Below, piece by piece: positions 45,541 through 58,199 of a stretch of DNA of 64,000 nucleotides. Each line of letters starts with the position of its first letter. Within the stretch, counting starts at the first letter, position 1. The notes beneath the pieces were generated by a model, which worked only from the letters and a program-made list of their open reading frames with translations, did not search any database and was not told the DNA's origin. Made by a program: the position numbers and the translations under genes. Origin of the DNA: Temnothorax longispinosus (lineage: Eukaryota > Arthropoda > Insecta > Hymenoptera > Formicidae); assembly GCF_030848805.1 (NCBI RefSeq), contig NC_092363.1:13446241-13510240 (forward strand). Direction: 5' to 3'.

Positions 45541-45592
45541 TCTCTCTCTCTCTCTCGCTCTCCCTCTTCCCCTTCTCTCTCCCTCTCCCCTC

Positions 45593-45623
<31 letters not shown>

Positions 45624-45735
45624 CCTCTTTCCCTCCCTCCCTCTCTCCCTCTCACCCTTCCTCCCTTTCTCCCTCCCTCCCTCCCTCTGTCTCCTGTCTC
45701 TCTGTCTCTCTGTCTCCCTCTTCTTCTCTCTCCTT
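45541..45735 (+). repeat. (CT)n-rich simple repeat
   Basis: TCTCTC and CTCCCT tracts, followed by T-rich DNA. No gene between 45060 and 46230. Confidence 0.9.
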
Positions 45736-46229
45736 TTTTCTGCCTCTTGGCTTTTTTTTTTCCTTTTTTTCTTTTTTCTTCCTTCTATTTTTTTTTAACT
45801 TTATGATACCTTAATCATAAATAATAAAAAAATCATATATTACATAAAACACGCTGTAGCCATCTTCATCGTTGATGTGATCATGATTTATAGCATCAGT
45901 TATATCAATTATTATTATTGTTTAAAAATTTAAAGAAACATATTTGCTTTTTCTTGTCATGCGATGAGTCAACGTATAAAAAATTTAACTTTATCTTTTA
46001 TTACTAAAGAGGTGTACAACATATTAAAAATACAGCACAATACAGGAAGTACGACATTGGTTGTCTCCTCAGATTCACGCTGTGAAATATGACGGAGCAG
46101 CCTCGATCGTATGAATAAGAGTGAGAAAGAGGGAAGATGACAATCTCGCTCGGCGGCTCGGCGCGTCGTCACACGGATAGCCAGAGCGTCTCTGTGTGCG
46201 TAACTGGAGATAAAAAAAACATTGCAAGC

Positions 46230-46519
46230 TCGAGGCTCGGGCTCGATCTCACGAACGGGCAGCGATTGTCGTCTCTTACACTGTCTGCATGTATGCGTGA
46301 GTGTACATATGTGAATGCATGTATGCGTGCGTGCCATTTAAACCTTAAACGTCTCATCAAATTTCATGAAAGAAATAGGATTCTTAGTAATGTCGAAAAT
46401 TTTGACAATTTTTTAGGTGCACGCCTAATGGTATTTCGATACATACCATATATTGGCGCGCAAAATATAGAGTCAAGTAATAGTTGTAATACTCGATAAC
46501 AAACATAGTACGTATGTGT
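46230..46519 (+). repeat. Dispersed repeat, copy A (left part)
   Basis: Matches 50333-50605 over about 275 bp: CTCGATCTCACGAACGGGC, TTTCATGAAAGAAATAGG, TGTCGAAAATTTTGACAATT and GAGTCAAGTAATAGTT. After the LTR-like insertion the repeat resumes at 48529. Confidence 0.85.
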
Positions 46520-48528
46520 TGTGACGTTGCGGCTCGCCGCACCGTCGCGGCGCCCCGCCGCCGTCACAAGGCGCGGAATTTCGCGCCCAGGGACGGACCA
46601 GGGAGGCAACGACGAGATCTCCAGGGGTCGTATTTAATCGCGTTTCCGCATTCTGATTACCTTCTTTTGTTTTTTTATGCAATGTAATACGCGCGGCACC
46701 TCACCCACACCACGACAAACCTTCGAGGGAGTACTTGGCGAAGGAAATCAAGGACGATCGATAACCAAGGAGGGGTGGCAAACACGGAAGCAGCAGAGAT
46801 CACGGGCTGGCGAGAGCAACGCGGCAGGCGTGCGGCACGTGAGGCAGCGACGGACGAGGCCGCCAATAGCGGGGCCCCAGACGCCTGGGTAAAAACCCGG
46901 CTTCAGCAAATGATCTCCACAAAACACCGACCCACGGGGTGGCTGGCCACCGCCCCAGGGTCAAACCGGAGGCACACCGGCACGAGCGAAGTTCCGTCCG
47001 CTGCTAAGGACAGAATTGAGGAGTCGTACGCCGCCGAGGGACCGTTGCACGCCCCCGAAGGATCTCGTATCGACAGCACTGCGCCGGGACACCGCGGGCT
47101 TGCAAGCTCGCGCCCGATTGGATCGCGCGCCCCTCAGGAAGGGGTACCGTATCGATTCCGCAATCGAGCGGGTCTAGCGTTTTACTCTCTGGTCGTCCGT
47201 CGGCGAGATACGTTTTGCTAAGATACGCGATAGCCACCCCGAGTCGGGTATTTCGATTTTGCTTGGGATCGAGGATCGTCGGTAGAAGGTGACGGCGAGG
47301 AGCCCAGGAGGAGGCGTATCACCGGTGAGGTTGCCCGTAAATCGCGATATGTAAAGCCACGACACCGCCCTCCGGTGCACGCTCTCGCTCGGGATAACGC
47401 ATGTTAAGATCGAGTGTAATTTCGCGATCGATAACGAGAGCGAAGGGCCTCGGGATGGTATCGTGGCCGCGGAACGGTGGTACAAGCGTTATGGCGAATC
47501 CCTGGAGATCGCGATAGGCGTTAATGAGTTCGATATCGCGAGTATATTGCGTTGTCCTCGCGACCTTGGTGTACGGCCGCCTACGGGCCGGTACTTCGTA
47601 AATTGCGTTACCGTTTCTTCGCGTCGGGAAATTCTTGTGTTCGAGCGTCGGTGTTAGCGTATCGATTTGTACTCGCGTTAAGAAATTACCGGCGTTCACA
47701 CGTGTCGTGCGTTTAGATGTTGCTTGCGTAGTTTTTCATGGCGTTCCGTGGTTATTAGCGATATCGCGACTTGCTTGGTTAAATGACTCGGCGCCTCCCC
47801 GTTGCGCCCGAGCAGAATCACTCGCGTTAGGTTAAGATATCATTGCGACAGAGTTTTCGTACGGTTCCGGACGTGGTTTTCACGCAATCCAAGCGTGACG
47901 TACCATTATTTCGCGACATTTTACGTTGAACCTCACTCTTATTAGTGATATTAAGTGTAGTATTCTTGCGTATTATAACTTTCGACACGAATTATTAATT
48001 GTTTGAGAATAGCGCCTTCAGCGTGTTTATTAGAGACTCAATTAATACTCCGTGGGTGTCTCGCGTCCGCATTAATATTATTTCTGTTAGATGAATCCAG
48101 ACACCCATCCACCGGCTATTCTTGATTTATTTATTGAATTTATCTTGAGTTTGATCGAAGCCGGATGGATAAACGTTGTTATTTTCTCGACAACCAGTAC
48201 TCAATAAATGTTATTTTCTTTGTTATCTGACTGAGTATGAAATTAACGTGTCACCCCGCCGAATATCGCGCTGCCCTTCATTAACCCCGCCCGTGATTAG
48301 GTCAAGCTAGCCGATTCCACGCACCTCCACACTTCGTTTTGCGTCTCGTTTAGGTTTTCGCGATTTCGTGGACGCGAATGTACGCGTCTGGCGCCCAACA
48401 TTCGGAACATTTCGTGGAGTATCGGAGGTGCGAGGAAATCACTGGAGAGGCCAACCATCCCGCTCTCCTAAGTCTTTTTGATCCGGCACACGTCCCGGAG
48501 CGGTCCGGGAGTGCAAAAAGTCGTGACA
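46520..48528. mobile_element. LTR-like element, 2.0 kb, with GTGT duplication
   Basis: It starts TGTGACG and ends CGTGACA, flanked by GTGT on both sides (46516-46519 and 48529-48532), a 4-bp duplication as in Gypsy elements. The body is GC-rich. TGGCGCCCAAC (48389-48399), a tRNA-Lys-type primer site, lies 130 bp before the right end, and a run of small frames shows no gag or pol. It could be a long solo LTR with unusual internal sequence or a non-coding retroelement (LARD-like). A second copy of the right 250 bp is at 60617, inverted. Confidence 0.5.
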
Positions 48529-48690
48529 GTGTAAAGGAAAAATAATAAGAATAATAAAATTAATAAAAAGGTCATTTTAGTACGGTTTTATAATAAAAAG
48601 TACAATTTTAGAGAGAGATAAAGAGAGAGAAAAAAAATGCTCATATATAGGCTGTGGTTTACTTGACGCTACAAATGCTTCGCAGCATTT
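48529..48690 (+). repeat. Dispersed repeat, copy A (right part)
   Basis: Matches 52330-52510: GGAAAAATAATAAGA, AGTACGGTTTTATAATAAAA, AGTACAATTTTAGAGAGAG and ACTTGACGCTACAAATGC. Confidence 0.85.
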
Positions 48691-49476
48691 TTCTTCTCCT
48701 TTCTTTCAATGAAGAAAGAAGGAGAAGAAGAACGCTTCAAAGCATTTGTGTGCGAGCGGAGGAAGGAGTCGGAGTAGAGGCGCGTGAGAAGGGTTTATTG
48801 CAGAATTCTTGTCCTTGTATTTACACAGTCTTTTAATCTCTAGTTATTTACAATTATTTACAGCGTTCGCGAGTCACGAGTTTATTCCTCAAAGAAACGA
48901 CTCTTATTCCGCTAACCACGGTTCGCACTGTCCCGAATTATACTTCGCGGAAAACGATGTTTAATTCGCGAGCCACGGATCGCACCGTCGTCGGAGACTT
49001 TACGCGAACAACGCAAGGCCTTCTCGTATCGCACGAAATAATTTACTTGATTTACTACTACGGACGTATTAGAATCGAGTGCGAGCCGCGCGTGGAGGGC
49101 CGGGCCTTTTATACCAGCGCGTCACACATCCTCGGTAACGAGCCGAAAATTTAGTTGAGCTAATCGGCCGCCGACCCACCGAATTTTCGTTCGAGTTGAA
49201 CTCAGCGGATTTCGGAGTCGGCAACCGATCAGCTGTTTACGCCGTGGTCTTTCGCTCCGTCCCGAATGTTTACGTCGCCGAAACAAAGGGATAGAGCTAG
49301 CACACGCAGAATAAAGGGAGACCGTTTCTCGGCCTCTCGAAGTTTCAGAGAATAACGTCGGTTATTCCCGAAATAATTCTAAGTTTAACTTATAATTTTC
49401 TTCGCGATTATTCACGCGGTCGTTTGGGAAAGCTCGCTTTCGAACAGCATTTGTAGCGTCAAGTGGACCGCAGCCA
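48646..49476. mobile_element. 830-bp inverted-repeat element with LTR-like core
   Basis: GGCTGTGGTTTACTTGACGC (48647) and its near complement at 49446-49475 form inverted ends. Near the left is a hairpin of TTCTTCTCCTTTCTTTC and its complement (48688-48728). Inside, minus-strand TATAAAAGG (49106-49114) and an AATAAA (48794-48799) about 300 bp downstream look like promoter and poly-A signals of an LTR. No ORF of note. Confidence 0.4.
49106..49114 (-). promoter_or_regulatory. TATA-box-like sequence
   Basis: TATAAAAGG on minus in GC-rich context (GGCCCGG downstream), followed about 300 bp later by AATAAA. Confidence 0.35.
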
Positions 49477-50332
49477 TGATCATACATGTGTAAATGTAAT
49501 AATGATATGTAACGTATGATTATATTGTTATACATAGAATATATTGTACAATGCAATAGCAATTTTATTTTTTATTGAAAAACATGGCAAAAGTTATTTT
49601 TCATTTGTTGTTATTTCTATATTTTACCTATATACATGTATAGATTTATAGAAACATTATACAAGACAAAGACGTCACAGTCATGGACATATTTATACAT
49701 ATTTAATATACCACAAATTTTACAAGATACTATTTTCACCGGGACATGAACGAATGAACAATCAGAAAGAAATAAAGCGAGCGTAGAAGTGACAGAAAAG
49801 AGAAGAAGAGTAGAGAGAAAGAGAGAGAGAGAGAGAGAAAGAGAGAAATCGCGCGCTTTGTTAGTAAATGCGAGAACAACACACACCTACACACACGACG
49901 CTAACACAGATGCGATGACAGCGAGCACGACTGTGACAGTATTTTTTTATATTTTCTTAGAATTATTTGAACATTGAATTATTAAAAACATTTTGGGTAA
50001 TTATTCAGTTTACACCCCTCACCTCCGATTTTGATGAACTTAGGCTCAATCGACGCGTTTTTGCACGAAACGAAAGAATCTGGCAGAAAAAAGTGTCGCT
50101 CTGCCCCGCGACGCGAGATATTAATCGTTAAAGTTGACAGGAATCAGGTTATGATTCCGGTCATACCGACGACATGTAGCAACACTGAACGTGCCCTGCG
50201 GCCACATGCGCATGCTCAGTACACCAGTACAGTGCACCAGTACACGAGTATACTTCCTTCTCTTTCTATCTCAGCGAGTTAGAAGGAGAAGGGAGTATAC
50301 CCGTGTATACCCGGGTGACGTTTCCGAACGCA
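49477..50332. other. No recognised gene; GA microsatellite
   Basis: A (GA)n tract at 49811-49848. CACACACCTACACACACGACG follows in part as a simple repeat. Short duplicated CAGTACACCAGTAC near 50218. Confidence 0.4.
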
Positions 50333-52510
50333 GCCTCGATCTCACGAACGGGCAGCGATTGTCGTCTCCTACACTGTCTGCGTGTATGCGTGTGTGTGCA
50401 TGTGTGAATGCATGTATATATGCGTGCATGCCATTTAAGCTTCAAACGTCTCTATCTAATTTCATGAAAGAAATAGGGGTCTTCGTAATGTCGAAAATTT
50501 TGACAATTTTTTAGATGCACGCCTAATACATTTTGACACATACTATATATAGGCGCGCAAAATAAAGAGTCAAGTAATAGTTATAATACTCGATAACAAA
50601 TTTTTCACGTAAAAAGAAATATAAATGTATATAATCTATACAAAAAATATACGCTTATATATGGGACGTTTCACGTCAACCGGATCACTTGTCTGCCCAA
50701 AATTTGAAGCGACCTATAAAGACGTTTGATAGCTCAAAAAATTAGTCTTTACTAGTACTTTCGAAAGTCATGTGTTCCGTTTTGAAATCCAAGATGGCTG
50801 ATCCAATATGGCGGCTAAAAGCCTGAAAATTGGAGAAAAATCTACATAATTTAACGTAATCATGTTTTTAAATATTGATTCGGTTTTGAAATGGTTTGGT
50901 AAGGAGTTTTCAGTGTCTGTGATGTTGAATCTGGGAGCTAGTTGAAGTTTGGAACGTTCCTGGATTTTTTAAAAATGATTTGTCCCATTTCTCCTTTGGC
51001 ACAGAGACATTTCTGAGTGATAAATACGAAATACATAAGAGACCGAATCGATACACCCTGCGGAAGACACCCTTATACTCAAAAAACCTACCCCCCGACC
51101 ACTTTAAATATTCTAGCTACGCTGAAAACGATTTGTCCCATTTCTTCTTCGGCACAAGGCAACTACTAAATGCCACACACAAAATACATAAGAGACCGAA
51201 CCGATACACCCTGCGGAAGACACCCTTATACTAAAAAAACCTACCCCCGGACCACTTTAAATATTCTAGCTACGCTGAAAACGATTTGTCCCATTTCTTC
51301 TTTAGCACAAAGCAACTTATAAATTTCCTGTAAAATTCATAATTTATTGCATATCCCCGTAGAGTTTGCAACCTACTACCAATACTATCCTTCTCCTCTC
51401 ATTTTAACCCTTTGGACCAACGGCTTAACGTCTCTTTCCGAAAGACGGAGCCCAGTTTTCTCCGCACAAGAGCAATGAGACAAATCGTTTTCAGCGTAGC
51501 TAGAATATTTAAAGTGGTCCGGGGGTAGGTTTTTTGAGTATAAGGGTGACTTCCGCAGGGTGTATTGGTTCGGTCTCTTATGTATTTTGTGTGTGGCATT
51601 TAGTAGTTGCTCTGTGCCAAAGGAGAAATGGGACAAATCGTTTTCAGCGTAGCTAGAATATTTAAAGTGGTCCGGGGGTAAGTTTTTTGAGTATAAGAGT
51701 GTCTTCCGCAGGGTGTATCGGTTCGGTCTCTTATGTATTTTGTGTGTGGCATTTAGTAGTTGCCCTGTGCTGAAGGAGAAATGGGACAAATCGTTTTCAG
51801 CGTAGCTAGAAGATATAAAATGGTCGGGGGGTAGGTTTTTTGAGTATAAGGGTGTCTTCCGCAGAGTGTATCGGTTTGGTCTCTTATGTATTTTGTATTT
51901 ATTACTCAGAAATGTCTCTGTGCCAAAGGAGAAATGGGACAAATCATTTTTAAAAAATCCAGGAACGTTCCAAACTTCAATCGCTCCAGGAACGTTCCAA
52001 ACTTCAACTAGCTCCCAGATTCAACATCACAGACACTGAAAACTCCTTACCAAACCATTTCAAAACCGAATCAATATTTAAAAACATGATTACGTTAAAT
52101 TATGTAGATTTTTCTCCAATTTTCAGGCTTTCAGCCGCCATATTGGATCAGCCATCTTGGATTTCAAAACGGGACACATGACTTTCGAAAGTACTAGTAA
52201 AGACTAATTTTTTGAGCTATCGAACGTCTTTGTAGGTCGCTTCAAATTTTGGGCAGACAAGTGATCCGGTTGACGTGAAACGTCCCATATGTATATTCTT
52301 TCATATATGTAATCTGTACGTATAGTACGTATGTGTAGAGGAAAAATAATAAGATTAATAAAATTAATAAAATGGTCATTTTTTAGTACGGTTTTATAAT
52401 AAAAAGTACAATTTTAGAGAGAGAAAGAGAGAAGAGAGAGAGAGAAAAAATATGAAAAAAATGCTCATATATATAGGTTGTAGTTCACTTGACGCTACAA
52501 ATGCTTCGGA
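50333..52510 (+). repeat. Dispersed repeat, copy B, split by a palindromic element
   Basis: Left part 50333-50605 and right part 52310-52510 match copy A. Copy B keeps about 90 bp around the junction that A lacks, and is interrupted by the element at 50657-52292 instead of the LTR-like one. Confidence 0.8.
50657..52292. mobile_element. Large palindromic element with 152-bp tandem units
   Basis: TATGGGACGTTTCACGTCAA at the left and its complement at the right begin arms of several hundred bp, sharing CAAAATTTGAAGCGACCTA and AATCCAAGATGGCTGATCC. The middle consists of units of 152-153 bp (starts at 51122 and 51274 on the left; 51496, 51649 and 51801 on the right, inverted). Each unit has GAAAACGATTTGTCCCATTT, ACATAAGAGACCGAA and CACCCTGCGGAAG. 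Left about 2.5 units, right about 4. Related by its ends to the element at 58679. Confidence 0.85.
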
Positions 52511-52555
52511 CAGAGATTAAAGTATCTGTTTCGATGAAGCAATGGTACCGTGATC

Positions 52556-52630
52556 CACAGTGGCTCAGTGGGAAGGTGCTCCGTCTGTCACCGGAGAGAC
52601 TCAGGTTCGAGTCCCAGCACCGCAAGGATA
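52556..52630 (+). repeat. tRNA-derived SINE head
   Basis: A-box TGGCTCAGTGG (52560) and B-box GGTTCGAGTCCC (52603) with Pol III promoter spacing. The stems do not fold as a full tRNA. The following 300 bp may be the SINE body. The plus frame across it is not a gene. Confidence 0.55.
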
Positions 52631-52639
52631 TGTAACCCC

Positions 52640-53546
52640 CCTCCCTATTTACCCCACTGAAAAAGATACGCCAAAAACGGCGAACCCGCTACCGGCGCGT
52701 GAGAGGACGCCGACGACAGCCATAGTGACAGAAATGCCACCGGCGCGAGAGAAGACGATAGCGACGGAACCGCTACTCCGGCGCGTGAAACGGCGACAGC
52801 GACAGCGTCTTTACCTCAAAGCCACTGTTGGATATATTTTGTTTTCCCCAAATTTTTTTACAATTTACAATTTGAAATTGTCAACGACGGCATGTACATA
52901 CGGGTGTATCAAGACGATACAGAGCGGTACGGCGGGTTGCCCATTCGAGCAGGCGCGCATGGTTGTTCACAATTGCGTTGACTTCGGTGCATCACCTATA
53001 ATCACTCGCATATCTTTTTTACAATAAAATGGACTTTGTAGCACCCGAAGTTGCAATACAATTGTGACGGATTTCCGTAGCAGTAACGTTAAAACAGAAG
53101 TTGAGATGACAATACAGGTTAAGGAAAAAATTTTATTAAGAAAACGAAAGACATCTTCTCTCTTACGAAAAAAGCTCGTACCATAGTCCATCATAATCAT
53201 TATATATTATAATTTTATTACTTAAATTATTTTTTGCACACAATGTTTATGCACAGGACAAAAATCAGCAATTAGTATATGTGTGCAAATTTAAATTATA
53301 AGTCGGTTAATAAATTTCATTCAGTGTAAGTTTAAATAATGGCAGAAATCAGCATTAACAAATCTTACAATATTCATTTTGTTTAATTAATAAATAATTT
53401 ATCATTAAATTGATAATCAATTTAATATATCAATACTAATGGGCATTATATAATTCTTTATATAAATGATGCTGCTGCATCTTAAAAATCTTAATCTTAA
53501 TCTCATAAACAAGAGGTTTATTAGTATAAAAAAAATATATATGTAT
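52640..53546. other. No recognised gene
   Basis: The first 200 bp have CGGCGCGAGAG repeats. The rest is AT-rich. Confidence 0.35.
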
Positions 53547-53943
53547 ACATTTTAAATAGGACTTCCGGTCGAGGTAGGTAAGCTGGTAGTTAAACCGAAG
53601 CGAAGTGTAGAAGATTTAAGCGTTTTTTCTGCCGTGGAACCTCCCCCTCGGGGGAAATATCTGTTTCAGATCGGCGAGAGAAAAGAACTGTGCATAAATA
53701 TTTAACAGTTTAATCGAAATTTCGACACCAGACGGGACTAGAGCAGAATTCCACATCCCAACCTCGAGGTAACCTCAAAGGGCCAGGTGGCAGGTATGTT
53801 CGGAGTCAGGCCAACATTCACCAAAACATACATGTGAAGGAAATGACGTAGGAGTGTATGCGCAAACAAGGAAGACCGTGAGAGAGCCAACTGCGAGCGA
53901 GAATTCCGAATGATCAAACTTTAAAGTGAGTTCGTAATCTTGT

Positions 53944-54990
53944 ATGGAGAGTGGAAGAAGCGGAAGGAGGGAAGAGGAAGGACAAGAGAGGAGCGTGGAA
54001 GAGCAAACCGAAGAGATTTCGGCGGAACAGCGAACTGAGTGGTGGCTGCTAAAACACGCGTCAGTAAGCGGCATCAAAAGTGGGAAAGGAGAAACCGATA
54101 CAACCAAGGGAAACAGGCGAGGAAAAAAAACGAATGCGGAGAGGTTAGGAAGGGAGAGGAAAAGTAGTACAAGTAGTACAATTTCGATAGCGTCGTTGTG
54201 GAAGAGGGGTAGAGAGAGTGAGTCAGACGAAAGTGTAGAAGAAGGAGAGAGGACGCAGCAGAAAGCAAAGAGAAAAAGAGAGAAAGAACATAAGGAAGAA
54301 GATAAATCTAACAAAGAAGATAGCGAAAAAGGTTACAAAATGGACGAAATGAAGATACTACTTGAAGGGCACAAGAAATCGATAATAGACGAAATAATAG
54401 GGGAGCTTAACAGAAACAAGGAGATTGTAGAGAAGATGTTTGAGGAGTTCAAGAAGGAATGCAGAGAAAGGGAAGAGAAAATGACGAATGAAAATAATGA
54501 ATTAAAACGGAAAGTTGAAGTTCTAGAAAGAAGATGCGAAGCTGCTGAGAAGAAGGAAAAAAAGAAGAATATCATAATAAAGGGTGCGAGCGGTAGAAAA
54601 GAGAACGTAGGAGAGGTAGTAAAAGATGTGTTTAAAGATATGGGGTGCGAAGGTTGCGAAAAAGGAATAGAGGATATGTTCGAGATAGAAAAAGGGAAGG
54701 AAAAAGCAATTTTAGTAAAAATGGCAAGGTACGAAGATAAGAGGAAATTAATGGAGAAGCGAATGAATCTGAAAGGATCAGGGATTTTCATTGATGATGA
54801 TTTAACTATAAAAGAGAGAATGAGACAAAGAGAAATAAGAGCGTGGGCGAAGAATGAGAGGGAGAGAGGCGCAACGGTTAAAATAGGATACAATAAAGCA
54901 TTTAGGAACGGAACAGAGTATGTATGGAATGATGAATGCGGTGAAATGAGAGCAGGAAGATTTCGAGGGGGACAAACGGATAGAAGTTAA
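53944..54990 (+). CDS. LINE ORF1 protein (coiled coil, RNA-binding type)
   Basis: 348 residues, open. The N-terminal 130 residues are charged and low complexity; about 135-210 form a Lys/Glu-rich coiled coil (MDEMKILLEGHKKSIIDE onwards). Then KKKNIIIKGASG opens an RRM-like part, and IFIDDDLTIKERMRQREIR with VKIGYNKAF forms the C-terminal domain. This order (coiled coil, RRM, CTD) is that of L1-like ORF1 proteins, RNA-binding chaperones that trimerise. The stop lies 7 bp before the ORF2 start. No zinc knuckles are present. Intact in this copy. Confidence 0.75.
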   Translation: MESGRSGRREEEGQERSVEEQTEEISAEQRTEWWLLKHASVSGIKSGKGETDTTKGNRRGKKTNAERLGRERKSSTSSTISIASLWKRGRESESDESVEEGERTQQKAKRKREKEHKEEDKSNKEDSEKGYKMDEMKILLEGHKKSIIDEIIGELNRNKEIVEKMFEEFKKECREREEKMTNENNELKRKVEVLERRCEAAEKKEKKKNIIIKGASGRKENVGEVVKDVFKDMGCEGCEKGIEDMFEIEKGKEKAILVKMARYEDKRKLMEKRMNLKGSGIFIDDDLTIKERMRQREIRAWAKNERERGATVKIGYNKAFRNGTEYVWNDECGEMRAGRFRGGQTDRS

Positions 54991-54997
54991 GAAAAGA

Positions 54998-57900
54998 ATG
55001 AAGGATAATAGTCTGGATGAGAAAGGGATAAGAATGATTGTGTGGAATGTTGCTGGAGTAAAGGGTAAGAACGAGGAATTTTGGGAATATTTAAATAAGT
55101 ATGATATAATAGGCTTAACCGAAACTTGGTTAGAGGAGAAAGATTGGGAAAACTGGTGTGAGAGAATGCCGAGCGGATGGAGATGGATAAGTCAGTGTGC
55201 GAGGAGAGAAAACAAGAGGGGAAGAGCGATGGGGGGTATAATTACTGGGGTGAGAGAAGAGCTAGAAGAAGAGGAATATGTAGACACAGCAGAGGGCATT
55301 CAAGAAAGAAGAATCATAGTAGGAGGGGAACGATGGAGAATAATGACCATCTACAACAGAGGAGGAGGCGAAGAACTAATTGAGAATTTAAAGAAATCAG
55401 TGAAAGAAAACGAAGAAGAAAGATTGTTAATATGCGGTGACTTTAACGCGAGAATAGGAAACGAAGGAGGATCACCATGGTCAGAACAAGATAAAGATGG
55501 AAATAAGAGAAGTTCAAAAGACAGACTGATCAATAAGCAAGGTAGAAATCTATTGAAGACGGTCGAAGATAGAGGATGGATAGTGTTAAATGGAGAAAAA
55601 TACGGTGACGAAGATGGCAAATGGACCTATGAAAAAAATGGAAATAGATCGGTAATAGACCTAGGAATCGCGAATATAGAAGCATGGGAAAAAATAGAAA
55701 AATTTAAAGTGCAATGTAGGACAGATTCCGACCACCAATAACTATAAGAATAAGGGCGGAAAAGGAGGAAAGAAGAACAGAAAGTGAAGAAAAAGAAGAG
55801 ATTCAGGACTGGTCTGAGGAGAGAAAGAAAGCATTTAAAGCAAACATAGAAAGGGCAGAATGGAGAGTTACGAGCAATGTTGAAGAGAAATGGAAGGAAT
55901 TGAAGGACAATATAGGAAATGCAACAAAAAAGAAAAAGAAAGGAACAGGAAGAAAGATAAGGTGGTGTTCGTGGTGGGATAACGAGTGTAAGAAGATGAA
56001 AAAAGAGTTAAACAAAAAAAGAAAGAAAATAAATGGAGGAGAAGAGGAGAAGAAAAGATGGAAAGAAATGAAACACTGCTATAAGTCGTTATGCCTAAAG
56101 AAGAAAGAAGAGTGGAAGAGGAAGGAAGAAAGAGAAATCGAAGACATAAAAACAGAAAAACAAGCATGGGACTTTATAAATAAAGGAAGGAAGAAAAGAG
56201 AAAAGGTATGCAAGCAAATTGAGTTGAAGAAGTGGAAAGAATATTTTATGAAAAATCTAGAAGGAAGTGAAATAAATCATGGTGGAATGGGAGTAAGAAA
56301 TGAAGAAGAAGAAGGAGATGCAATTGAGCTGACGAGCAAAGAGATATTAAACGAAATAAAGAAGCTAAAGAATGGTAAGGCAGCAGGAGAAGATGGTATA
56401 AGAAATGAAGTATGGAAAAGTGGAGATAACAACCTAATTAAAAATGCCACTGACATAGTCAAGATGGTATGGGAAGGAAAAGGATTTCCAGAAGATTGGA
56501 GAATGGAGGTGATAATACCGATACGAAAGAAGGGAGATAGAAAAAAGGTAGAAAATTACAGAGGGGTAGTACTTACAAGCACGTTATATAAGATATATGC
56601 GAACTGCTTAAATAAAAAAAGGAACTGGACGAAAAGGGTGGATGGAGCAGAACACAGGCAGGTTTTAGGAAAGGAAGAGGAACAATAGAGAATATAAAAA
56701 TACTAAAACATGTAATAGGAAAAAGGATTAAAAAAAAAGGAGGAAAATTATTTGCCTTTTTCGCCGATCTGAAAGCAGCGTTTGATAGGTTAAATAGAGA
56801 AGAAATATGGGAGATGATGGAAAAGAGAGGCATAAGTAAAGGTCTAATTGATAGAGTGAAAGAGATTTATACCGAAACTAGATACAGAGTGAAGATAGGC
56901 AATAAAGAAACGGAAGAATTTTGGGCTGTAAAAGGTGTGAGGCAGGGATGCCCAATTAGCGCGACATTATTTGACATATATATTTCAGACATAGAAGAAG
57001 AGTTGAAGAAAAATCCTGGTGGAGTGAAGATCGGAAAGGAAAAGATATGGTCGCTAGAATATGCAGATGACATAGTACTTGTGGCAGAAAATGAAGATAT
57101 GATGAATATAATGATGAAGGTGTTCTACAGGTATATAAAAAGGAAGAAACTAGAGCTGAGTACAGAAAAATAAAAAATAATCGTATTTAAGAAGGGAGGT
57201 GGAAAAGAGAGAAAGAGAGAATGGTGGTGGGGAGATACGAGAATCGAAGAGACAAAAGAAATTAACTACTTAGGGTATAAAATATGCAGAAACAATAATG
57301 ACGAGATGCACATAAAAGACAGAATAAGGAAAGGAAAAACTGCAATGGCATGAATATGGAGTTATGGAGAAAGGAAGTTTAATGCGAATATAATATGGAG
57401 AATGAAACTGTTTGATAAAATTATAAAACCAATAATGTTATATGGAGTAGAGATATGGGGATACAGAGAAAGGAAGGAGATAGAGGTAGTCCAAGAGAGA
57501 TTCATAAGGTGGATTCTAGGCTTACAAAGATCGACCCCAGGGTATGTAGTGAGAGAAGAAATGAAAAGAGCGAAGATAAGAATTGTAGCGGGAAGCAGAG
57601 CGGCAAAATATGATGAAAAAATAGGTAATAATAATGGAAACGTAATTCTAAGAGAATGCTGAAAGGAAAGAAAGGAGGAAGAAAGCAGAAAAGATATACA
57701 AAATTGGTCGACAGAAAGTAAAGAGAGAAGAGAGTACATACAGAGATGCGGCATGAGTGAGGAAGAACTGATAAGAATAGGAGATGAAGGCATTGAATGC
57801 ATGGTGTCAAGAGACAGAGAAGTGGATATGCAGGAGAGAGCGGAAAAAATCGAAAACTCAAAAGCATGTAAGGATTATAAAGATGTCAAAATAGGATGGC

Positions 57901-58199
57901 TGCCTAGATATATCATAGATGGGGTCAGAAAAGAGAAGGAAAAGATAAGCCTAATAGCGAGAATGAGGTGTGGAAATGAGATAAGAGGGAATATGTATTG
58001 GATGAATGAGGAATGGAGAAAATGTAGACTATGCGAGAAAGAAAACGAAGATTTGCGACATGTAAGTACGAGATGTGAAAAAGTAGAGAGTTGGAAGGGA
58101 AGAATGGATGATATGCTGAGTGACGATGGAGCAGGGTATGGATGGATGAAAGGTTTAAAAGAGATAAGATTAGAAATGGAGAAAGAAAAGAGTAAATAG
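54998..58199 (+). pseudogene. LINE ORF2: endonuclease and reverse transcriptase, broken
   Basis: Endonuclease (54998-55741): MIVWNVAGVKGKNEEFW, LTETW, ICGDFNARIG and SDHQ, the APE-type motifs. A small deletion shifts the frame at 55741. RT resumes at 55900-56688 with GKAAGEDGIRNEVW, PIRKKGDRKKVENYRGV and YKIYA, shifts near 56610, then FFADLKAAFDR, RQGCPISATLF and YADDIVL (to 57173). TAA at 57171, TGA near 57352 and another at 57660 follow. The C-terminus (57753-58199) has C-x2-C-x8-H-x4-C (CRLCEKENEDLRHVSTRC). At least five lesions. In life it nicks target DNA and primes cDNA synthesis there. The clade is uncertain. Confidence 0.88.

Noticed and set aside
51385..51942. 185-codon frame with protein-like repeats
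   Set aside because: The repeats match the inverted nucleotide units of the palindrome, and the same units on plus give the same peptides. Structure is explained by the array, not by coding.
53775..57867. Minus-strand hydrophobic frames
   Set aside because: Antisense of the purine-biased LINE at 53559-58369.
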